A DNA stretch of 64,000 bases from Neodiprion pinetum (Eukaryota > Arthropoda > Insecta > Hymenoptera > Diprionidae), in assembly GCF_021155775.2 (NCBI RefSeq), contig NC_060236.1, forward strand, positions 8,477,087 to 8,541,086, written 5' to 3'. The translations under genes were made by a program, and so were the position numbers. Below the pieces are notes generated by a model. The model was not told where the DNA came from. It saw only the letters and a list, made by a program, of their open reading frames with translations, and searched no databases. Positions 11,836 to 20,600 of the stretch are shown one piece after another. How positions within the stretch are numbered: position 1 is the first letter of the stretch; every line of letters begins with the position of its first letter.

Positions 11836-12947
11836 GGGCTATTCCGCGGCAACCGGATCAGTCATCTATCAGATATTTTTTTAATTTGGCATGTGGATTG
11901 TGTGGGAGGAGTTAGATTTTTGTGCCAAAGCGCGAATCTCATAATGCAAAATTCGATTTTTTATTAACAATAACAAATTAGACTCCCATATTTTTCAAAA
12001 ATTCATAACTTTGGCAAAAAATTCGATACAATATATTTTTTTTTTTCAAATTACGCGGAAAGCTCCATAGAATTTAAAAAAAATACGAAATGTTAAAAAA
12101 AAGTTGTTATCAATTGTTTATTTAACAATTAATTTTTCAAAGATTTTTAAAACAGTGACTGACACGATCAAAAAATTTTTTTAAAATTCCGACATGTTCC
12201 TTGAACTGTACTACAATCAGTGAATTAGTTCCAGAGGGGTGTTTTTCTTCGTTTTCGAGTTAAAAATCATTAAAGGTGTTCACACATTCCTGAAACTTCA
12301 CTTATCGCTTTGAGCAGGCCTTGTGAAGGTACAGTATTTTTTTCAGATTCTTCAATCATGTCCTACATCGTGAAAATGATTCTAAAATAACGCTGCGACG
12401 CCACCGCGTTGTAGCGGTGGACGGCAACCGGCCGCCCGCCAATACGTAGAGACTCGGCGCGCCGCAATTTCATGCGCATCGACAGCTTTAATGCTTTTTT
12501 AATTTAATTTAATGATTTTTAACTCGAAAACGAAGAAAAACACCCCTCTGGAATTAATTCACAGGTTGTAGTACAGTTCAAGGAACATGTCGGAATTTTA
12601 AAAAAATTTTTTGATCGTGTCAGTCACTGTTTTAAAAATCTTTGAAAAATTAATTGTTAAATAAACAATTGATAACAACTTTTTTTTAACATTTCGTATT
12701 TTTTTTTAAATTCTATGGAGCTTTCCGCGTAATTTGAAAAAAAAAAATATATTGTATCGAATTTTTTGCCAAAGTTATGAATTTTTGAAAAATATGGGAG
12801 TCTAATTTGTTATTGTTAATAAAAAATCGAATTTTGCATTATGAGATTCGCGCTTTGGCACAAAAATCTAACTCCTCCCACACAATCCACATGCCAAATT
12901 AAAAAAATATCTGAAAGATGACTGATCCGGTTGACGCGGAATAGCCC
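11836..12947. mobile_element. Foldback-type DNA element, ~438-bp inverted arms
   Basis: The left arm (11836-12273) and right arm (12509-12947) are near-perfect inverted copies. Both ends read GGGCTATTCCGCG and both inner edges read CGAGTTAAAAATCATTAA. The ~235-bp centre has no ORF and is GC-rich around 12390-12475, with a perfect 7-bp hairpin at 12401-12420 (CCACCGC...GCGGTGG). The 4 bp ATAC flank both ends (11832-11835 and 12948-12951), consistent with a target-site duplication. It is non-autonomous; I cannot assign a superfamily. High arm identity suggests a recent insertion or homogenisation of the arms. Confidence 0.85.
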
Positions 12948-13092
12948 ATACCAAAATAAGACTCGTTGACCAAACCAAAATAAATGCCACGAACCCAACC
13001 ACAATAAACCCCATCACAAAACCAAAACAATCCCCGTCAACTGAACCAAAATAAACCCCACCAATCAACCCGAAATAAACCTCAGCCGGTAG
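12948..13092. repeat. 24-bp minisatellite, about 6 copies
   Basis: Degenerate units of the type AACCAAAATAAACCCCACCA follow each other every ~24 bp. Similar wording at 11797-11831 on the other side of the foldback element suggests that element landed inside this minisatellite. Confidence 0.7.
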
Positions 13093-13369
13093 TTGACTGT
13101 TGGGCAACTATCAATCTAGTACTTTCTATAACCATGGATAGTACGCAGTGAAATTTCAGACTGGCAACACTGGTCGCAGCGTCTCCCTACATCTCCCTAT
13201 ATCGCTGATCTTGCTTCGCGGTTTCGTTCGGATATATAATAATCATTTTAGCCTTAATTCTGGGTAATATTGACAGTGAGGGGCCCGTTAGTATTTATTA
13301 ATGAATGAAGTGTAACTCGTTTTATCAGTCTACTCTCAAATTCCGATCTTTTATTGTAAAAGTATCGCG
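13093..13369 (+). promoter_or_regulatory. Probable promoter and 5'UTR of CENP-A
   Basis: These ~280 bp separate the minisatellite from the CENP-A start codon. An AT-rich GGATATATAATAATC lies at about 13230. No core promoter element can be assigned with confidence. Confidence 0.35.
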
Positions 13370-13395
13370 ATGGTCAGACGGAAAAGAGCGCCAAG
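13370..13395 (+). CDS. CENP-A: CENP-A exon 1 (coding part)
   Basis: Start codon in CGCGATGGTC; it encodes MVRRKRAP plus two bases of an Arg codon. The donor is CCAAG|GTAGTAG. The basic N-terminus is typical of CenH3 tails, and the phase matches exon 2. Confidence 0.88.
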
Positions 13396-14739
13396 GTAGT
13401 AGAGAGGTTATGAACCGGATTTAAAAAATTCAAACGTTCACGACGCCGTCATTAACCCGCGAATAAGGCTTGTCCACAATTACATTATAATTAATCTGTT
13501 TTTTACCACATCACCGGTGTTATCATTGGCTTATCGTAATCTGCAATAAACCACATTTAGTTCGTCGTACGAGCTTGACAGCTCAAACCTTTTGTTAACC
13601 ACAATGTCATGAATTTTTTGAAAGTGAAGTTAGTTACGTTATCGTAATGAAACATTAACGGAAAATTTGTCATTTTCCAATTTCAGAATCACTGTGATGA
13701 AATTAAATTTGAACTGTATGAGCTCATTTTGCTTGATTATGGTTTACTGAATTTCATAGAATTCTCAAGTTACGAAATAACGATTTTTTTTTCAACATTC
13801 ATCGTTACAATAATGTTACTAACTTCGACATGATTGAATTTTGAAATTATAAAAATTCTACGGTTATTAACTTGAATTCAAACACAGACCATCACTGTCG
13901 TCAGCTTCATCAGTATCGAGATCAAGCGCTACACCCTCAAAGGTGATCGTCTATCTACATGGACCAATTATTTGTATGTGTTTCGATATTTCGGAAACTC
14001 TGCAACATCAAATGCTTATCATAATTTGTTCGTTTGCAGAAACATGTTAGCCCTACAAGAACGTTGGTGAATCTTCGCGCAAAAAGTGGCACTAAAGCGG
14101 TCCAAGAGATCAGATTCTTACAGAAGACGACAAAGCTACTGATTCCAAAGTTACCATTTGCTAGATTAGTTAGAGAAATTATGTTGGATTTGTTCCCTCG
14201 ATTGGAAATTAACAGGTTCGTGTGTAAAAACTCATAACAACGAGCATGCGTATTATATGTAATAACTCTGATCGCATATGAATGATAAAAAATAAGTACC
14301 ATCTACAGTCTCACATTACACGAAATTATACTGCATTTTTCGTTAAAATAAATGCATTCTGAATTCATAAAATGTTAGAATAGAAACTAATAATTACAAT
14401 TTGTTTGGTTTTGCCTTCAGAAAAAAGTAATCCCAGGTTGGTATTACATTTCTAAAAATCAATCAACCTTGTAAATCGAACTAGCAAACTTTTAGAAAAA
14501 TCAACTTCGGTGAAAGTTAGCTCCTATTAGTTACAGGAAAGTAATGTTTTTACATAATATTTTATAGAATACAAGCAAAAGCTCTCGAGGCACTTCAAGA
14601 GGCGTCAGAAATGTATTTGGTGCAATTTTTTGAAGATGCAATACTACTGTCACTCCATGCCAAACGTGTAACACTGTTTCCAACGGATATGCGATTAGTG
14701 AGAAGACTGAGGGGACGGCATGACATTGTAAACAGATGA
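13370..14739 (+). CDS. CENP-A: Centromeric histone H3 variant CENP-A (CenH3), four exons
   Basis: The product replaces H3 in centromeric nucleosomes and specifies the kinetochore site. Exons 13370-13395, 13888-13942, 14040-14215 and 14568-14739 join in phase through GT-AG introns (AG|GTAGTA, AAG|GTGATC, CAG|GTTCGT) to give 142 residues plus TGA; human CENP-A has 140. It has a short basic, serine-rich tail starting MVRRKRAP, an alphaN helix (VQEIRFLQKTTKLLI), alpha1 KLPFARLVREI, alpha2 ALEALQEASEMYLV, then LHAKRVTLFPTDMRLVRRLRG. Two traits separate it from canonical H3: loop 1 is three residues longer, and it has TLFP, as in CENP-A, where H3 has TIMP. The last exon ends six residues after RLRG. 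It is convergent with Sarm. No stop or frameshift is seen, so it looks functional. Confidence 0.93.
13888..13942 (+). CDS. CENP-A: CENP-A exon 2
   Basis: The acceptor is AAACACAG|A and the donor is CTCAAAG|GTGATCG. It encodes the Ser/Thr-rich tail (PSLSSASSVSRSSATPSK), a plausible phosphorylation-rich segment. Its phases fit both neighbours. Confidence 0.87.
14040..14215 (+). CDS. CENP-A: CENP-A exon 3 (alphaN, alpha1, loop 1)
   Basis: The acceptor is TCGTTTGCAG|AAACATG and the donor is AACAG|GTTCGTG. It encodes the end of the tail, the alphaN helix and alpha1 with the H3-type core KLPFxRLVREI, then the start of an extended loop 1 (DLFPRLEIN). The apparent TTG-initiated ORF from 14034 begins inside the acceptor and is not the real start. 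Confidence 0.92.
14568..14739 (+). CDS. CENP-A: CENP-A exon 4 (alpha2, alpha3, stop)
   Basis: The acceptor is TTTTATAG|A. It encodes IQAKALEALQEASEMYLV, FFEDAILLSLHAKRV, TLFPTDMRLVRRLRG, then RHDIVNR and TGA at 14737-14739. ALQEASEMYLV and HAKRVT are near-universal H3-fold signatures, and TLFP is CENP-A-like. Confidence 0.93.
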
Positions 14740-14911
14740 ATATAATTTCAATTCCATACGTACTTGACTGTAAATTATACTTCACTTTCGTCGAAAATAA
14801 TTTAATTTTCGTGTGCGTATTAACTGAACAAATGGTCACAGCCATGCTTAAATATATTTTAGAACTAATTTTCATAAAGTGTTTAAAACTCGGCGTTTTT
14901 TGAAATCGTTT
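14740..14911 (+). other. CENP-A 3' flank
   Basis: No AATAAA lies close to the stop. The nearest plus-strand hexamers I see are at 15389-15394 and 15548-15553, so the 3'UTR may be long or may use a variant signal. Confidence 0.35.
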
Positions 14912-14986
14912 ATATTAAGGCTGTTACAAAGTGATACATGTAATAGCCAGCTAGCTGAAAACTCACTGGAATATTAGATGATCCTT

Positions 14987-15017
<31 letters not shown>

Positions 15018-15150
15018 AGGATCATCAAATATTAAGGATGTTACAAAATGATACATGTAATAGCCAGCTAGCTAAAAACTTACTGGAATATTAGATGATC
15101 CTTACACAGATAATATATATAAGGATCATCAAATATTCCAGTAAGTTTTT
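14912..15150. repeat. 117-bp tandem duplication with 31-bp hairpin
   Basis: The segment from ATATTAAGG to CTTACACA at 14912-14993 recurs at 15029-15108. The second copy ends in an inverted repeat: 15074-15104 pairs with 15120-15150 with one mismatch around an AT-rich loop. A (CA)n(TA)n tract (14987-15017) sits in the loop of the first copy. It looks like a duplicated MITE-like hairpin. Confidence 0.8.
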
Positions 15151-15582
15151 GAACAGCATTAATGAATATTCTATTTCACTTTCATCTGTAGGTTGTTTCA
15201 TCAACTTACTAAATTCTAGTTTTTTTGTGTCACAGATGAATAGACATAACTGAAAACGAAATTGAACTAAACATAAAGTTCATTTTAAAGCGTATGACTA
15301 TTCCTTTAAGATTCCAAAGTCTCGAAACTTTGAGATATATTATACAACGGTCTTAAGGAATATTTATTTTTATGTTATTATATATTATAATAAATCGTAC
15401 TTCAAGCTGTGCAACACACACGCTGTCGTACAAATTTGTCAAAACAATAATATTGTAGTAGGTATCAATCACATGTAAACGTTGTACGTGATTCAAATTG
15501 AAGGAGACTTCATTCGAAAGATGTTGAACAATAATTGTATTTTTGCGAATAAAAATTTCTTTACGAGAAACATTGAAATATT

Positions 15583-15887
15583 TTTATTAAAATTCTTATT
15601 TCACTCTGTGAAACTTTGGTAAAATATACACTATATATGTTTCTAATCCAATGAATAACATCGTTTCGAAGCATTACAAAATACAATGCCTATAACCATA
15701 CCATTCTGGTTTTCTTTAGAAAATAACATGTAATTTATACACTTGCATATAATAATAATAATAATAATAACAATTCAAATTAATTTTGTTACATACCAAA
15801 ATAATGTAAATGATACAATCTAAATTAAAATATATTTCATAATCGGGTTAGCTGCAGTAAAAACAACCGTCGTTTATAGAATAGTCC

Positions 15888-15965
<78 letters not shown>

Positions 15966-16669
15966 GTGATAGTGATAATAATAAAATAATAACATCAATA
16001 ATAATAGTCTACTTAACTGCCTGTGAAATAAAAAGTATTACGAACAGTAATGTGAACTGTACAACAGATAATTAAAATCTAAAACATTATATATGTAATT
16101 ATAATACGGTTCAGTTGGAGGAAATATAAAAAAAATCAATATCTGAAAAACAGGTTACCATTATCTATGTTATCCTAGTTCACGGTAAAATAGTGCCGAA
16201 AGTCTTATCATAAATATTCGGCAAAAAATAAATTAATAGTTGCCATTAGGTATCTAAGAAGACACTTGTTTTGTTTCTGCTTTTTTTTTTGTCGCAATTT
16301 TCATCTCAGGCACTATATTCATCATGTTAACATATACCCATATCATATCATTCCCTTTCACACTGCCATTCATCACATCGTCATAATATAATAATATACT
16401 GGAACAAAATCACACTGTGATTTACATACTTCTAATCATACTTTTCATTCTATGTATCGAGAATTAAATATACATTTATGTTTCTTTTCCTATTCGAATT
16501 ACTAACTCGAATTACTGTCATAACTAAATTACGTTCAAAATCGCAAAATGTAGTTTAAACGGTAATAACAGTAGTGATATTAATATAATTAAGCATAATA
16601 GTAATAGTAATAATTAAATAACAAGTCAGTATCAACGCGTTATAAAATAAGAATTTATAAGCATTCTCC
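15583..16669 (-). other. Sarm: Sarm 3'UTR (extended isoform) and polyA signal
   Basis: Downstream of the TAA at 16670 the minus strand has no further long ORF. AATAAA on the minus strand occurs at 15583-15588, and another near 15362-15367. Plus-strand AATAAA copies at 15389 and 15548 mean the two convergent genes may overlap in their 3'UTRs. The end point is inferred. Confidence 0.4.
15888..15965. repeat. (TAA)n microsatellite
   Basis: About 26 uninterrupted ATA/TAA triplets, with a shorter run at 15749-15770. It lies in the convergent 3' region between CENP-A and Sarm. Confidence 0.95.
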
Positions 16670-17678
16670 TTACTTTCGTATAAAGGACCGTACCTTATTG
16701 ACACATTTGTCCATAAAGTTACGTTTCCTTTTAGGCTCAACACCGGTAGGCAGTGAGGATAGTGAGCCTTGGACTTTGTTCGGGGGTTTGTAATCGTTTG
16801 ATGAAAAACTTTCAGCAGAGTCCAACCCCGCACCACAGCTCTTCGCCTTTGACAAGTTAGATTTTTCAGTACCGCTCATCAACAGTCTTTCTTTACCTGT
16901 CGACGACTCTGAGCTTACAGGTTCGGCAAGCGTCTCCTTTGTCTCAGATGCAGGTTCAGCTGTCGTCGATTCTAACAGGTCATCCATGCTCCTGGATCTG
17001 ATTGTTGGTATTTGAGTTTTCAACAGGAAGCTTTTTTCATCGCTGGCTTCATCCGGAGACAAATTGTCCTGCAACAGCGATTCCTCAGCTTGCGGTTTCA
17101 CCCTCAATCTCGGCACAGGCATGGGATTATTATGTATCGAAGGTCCAGATACACAGCCAATCGTTGCTTCTCCACAGATGTCAGAATCTATTTTTTTATT
17201 GTTGCTAACAACTACAGATTCTACAACTCTGTTTTCTTCACCGTCCAAAGAAGATTCGGCGCTATTTTGGGAAATTCTGTCAACGGTTTCTACCGATTCA
17301 GCTGTATCTGAAAATCCGTCCAAACTTCTTGATCTGGGCCTACACTTCTCCTGGTTTTCTTCCGTTCTTGCAGCCTCGGCAAAGGATTCTTCACCCTTCA
17401 ACACTGATCCCAAACCATCCTCATCTAGCAGACCATCCAGACTCCTTGATCTTGGTCTTGGAACTGGTTCTGGGGCTGCTGGGACAGGGAGAATTCTCTG
17501 CTTTTCCTCTTGATCAAGCAGTTCCAGTGATCGAGATCTTGTCGATGGAGGGGGAGGATGTCTCGGGGGTCGACGAGGTATCGAACTTCCTCCCGGACGT
17601 GTATGAACAAATTTTAGACGTGGAGATGTCGGTGGAAGACCCATCAGCCAGCGAGATGGACTTGACGATTTCCGAAGC
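16670..17678 (-). CDS. Sarm: Sarm C-terminal extension exon (RSRSLD repeats)
   Basis: The acceptor is CTGCTATTACAG|GCTTCG. There are 336 codons from the Arg split across the junction, open to TAA at 16672-16670. It is predicted disordered, with four spaced copies of R-S-R-S-(L/M)-(D/E) starting near 17539, 17452, 17335 and 16999; each puts a serine at +3 from Arg, the pattern of basophilic kinases and 14-3-3 ligands. It ends with a PKRKR basic cluster and FMDKCVNKVRSFIRK, a candidate amphipathic membrane or nuclear signal. Protein-like motif recurrence and a 1-kb open frame in AT-rich DNA argue it is translated. It is reachable only by readthrough of 18389-18391 or by skipping 18357-18575. 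A separate gene or unseen alternative exon cannot be excluded. Confidence 0.8.
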
Positions 17679-20600
17679 CTGTAATAGCAGTTGAAGAAGA
17701 AAAATTTAGGTAAACTTAGAAAATCGTTTTACAGCACTAATACAACATTAATAGTAAACAATAAACCATAATTAAGTAGATGAATGAAAAAGTGTCAAGC
17801 AAAAACAAGCATATCATAAGTACACCAAAACTGTAATCGTGTTTTGAAAACACAGATTAATGCAAAAATACCACTAAACAGAGCTGCAATGTAGAATAGT
17901 TCAAAAGTGAGGGTTGAAAAAAATGGTGAAACAAATGATCAATCTAACATGGCCACTAAAAATTTAGGTAGCGAAAAACAATTTATGATTAAACCAACCT
18001 AATCATGTTAGTCTTGATGCAAAGTCTATTCCTGGGCTGCATGAAAGAAAGAAAAGACAATCATGTGGTTAGTAATCTTCCAACTTTGTTGTTAGCTGCC
18101 TCACATTCACTCATTAGCAAATATCCAAAACTTGTTATTCATACGCAAAGCGTTATTACGTTTTGCTGTATTATTTCAAAAGAATATTACTCAAGAACAT
18201 TGTAATCAAGCCGTGTATTTGTTAGTAGTATCACCAGTATATTGCAGAAAGTAATTAGTAGATTTTGAAGCGAAATTAACGATTCCAAGACAGATACTAT
18301 CGAGTCAAATGTGCGGGCGAGCTGATATTCATATATAAATTGAAGTTGATTCTCACCTGTTGGGTATAGCTGTGGGGGGGCCATCTAGTCAATCTCTACC
18401 ATTTATCGAGTCTTTGTCACTTCCGCGACTTTCATTGCTGTGCATTCGCTGATAACTGGGTTGTCGTATATTTGTGCTAGCCGGTGTGCTTGGCTGAGTA
18501 ACATCTTTGGATGCCAAACTTCTTGGTATGCCACTAGAGAGGTCCGACCTCATAGGAATTTCACCGCGCATAAACCTGCGTTTGTCAAATTAGAATAGGA
18601 AAATTAGTGGAATGAAATGACCATCGCTTATGTTTGAGCAACTACAATTGTAACTGTATACCTATTACCTATATAATAAACTATCGAATGGAGTTTCACA
18701 TCACAGAAATATTACTAATAGACAATTATTATCGCACCTTTCTAGCTTGTCTACGCAAGCATCTTGGTAATCGTGTATCCAACGGACACCATTGAAGTGA
18801 CATACTGCCCTCATATCTTCCGGAAGGTCTTCTGGCTCTGGCCATTGAAAATTATCTATTATGGGAATGATGTTGCAATGTGATCCTAGGGCTGCAACGA
18901 TTTCCTGTTGAGAAGAAAAGCACATATTCGCTATTAATTATATGATCATCCACAGTTGTGTGGAGTGTCTTATGGCTTCAATAATATGAGTTCAAAGGTT
19001 TCGTGAGATTTATTGAAATCTGAATAAGTATTTGGAACAAATATAGGAACGGAGCCAAACAAGAGTGCGCAGAAACAGTTCTCTATCAATAAATGGCCAT
19101 AGGTCAATTATGCGAATAAAAAAATACGAAGAACTTATTGCAAGCTAGGAGGCTTTAGTTTTTTCACATGGAATCAATATACTGCAAAAGATACAAATAG
19201 GATATTTAAAATTAAATATGGCCCAATGGGAGTAATAAATTTTTCTGCCACCAGATGTCGCCACATTTCCGTTCCCAATAACTTTTACAAACTAGATATA
19301 ATATTGCCTATGATGACATTTGTAGATGCGGAAAAGGGCCAGATGTTATTGACCATATTTTTTGGCAATGCGAATTATATGAAAGTCAAAGAAATAATAT
19401 GTTGAAAAAAAAACGTAAAATTGAATTATATCAACCCTATTCCGTAGTTTCGTTTTTACAAGTATAGACCTTAACGTTTAAAAAAGAGTGAAATTATTAC
19501 GCGTTCTTGTTTACTCTACATTTACGAATTTTCATATACTTGATTTAGAGATAAGAGTATCTAATCATATAAATAAACTTAAAATTGTACTTCAATACGC
19601 GCCAATGTTGAGCGTTGTTGTACGGCAAAGTGGCCTATATAGTTGAAGCCAACAAAACAATACTGCTACTACTACTACTAGATTTTACAATTTTTCTTCG
19701 AAAAGAACGAACTTCGCCGTATCAATTTTGGAACTATATAAGTGGAATCTTGTAGTATCATCAATCAATGTTGAGTTTACTTACCCTGTGTACCCAGTCT
19801 TTGCATTCGGTATCCTGTATACATCGCTCCAAAGCGTTGGGTGTGAGAACAAGTAGGAAGTGTTTCGCCTGTCTGATACTTTGAAGAAGGTTATTGTCAA
19901 ATTTCCCAGCCTCCAATCTCTCGACGTCGATAAATACGGAGAATCCCCTGAGTTGCAGATGGACCTTGAGTAGACTGGCGAGTTGCGACCCGTTGGATCT
20001 TCTATAGCTGACAAAAACATCGAGAGATTTGTCTGGCGACTCGTCACCGGACGAATTGAATATTCCAAGATTATGTGGCTTGTTTTTGATCGCTTCGAGT
20101 ATCATGAGCCTGTGAATGCTGTTAGCGATACCGCACTCGTTCTGAAGCTGATCCTCGGACAAATTACCGATCGAGTCCTTGTCGACGCCGGCATTAAGCA
20201 TCGCGTATGTATAAATCGAAAACTCTGGTCCAATGGATTCAAGGAAACTGTTCAAGTTCCCGGTGTCCCTGCTGCTGTAGTCGGCCATTTTTTTCAAATT
20301 TTGAAGCTCCCTGGTGAACCTCCTCCGCCTGATGCCGTTCGTCAATCCGATGTCCTCGATCAGATTCGACTCCGTAAGCTGTAGGAGGAGATCGCCGTCG
20401 ACCCTGCTCTCGACGAAGTTCAGGGCATACTCGGCAAATCCGATCTGTTTCACCCACTCCCTGACGTCTTCGGTGGACCAAAGGGGAACCTGCTGGCTGA
20501 GCTTATGGGGAATCTCCTCACCGATGAGCCTCAGAGCCTGAACGGCGTATTTCGACGCAACGGCGTTAGGGCAGCTGGCGACCTTCTTGAGAGGTTCGAT

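Noticed and set aside
12868..13107. 79-codon hydrophobic minus-strand ORF with 8-residue periodicity
   Set aside because: It is the 24-bp minisatellite read in one frame, continuing into the foldback arm.
17012..17694. Plus-strand ORFs of 99-149 codons opposite the Sarm tail exon
   Set aside because: The minus strand carries the long frame with repeated motifs and fitting splice phases; these are shadows.
18389..18391. Sequencing error as explanation of the in-frame TGA in Sarm
   Set aside because: It cannot be fully excluded, but a random error would not be expected to create the exact TGA-CTA-G readthrough context, and stopping here gives a C-terminus similar in position to other SARM1 proteins.
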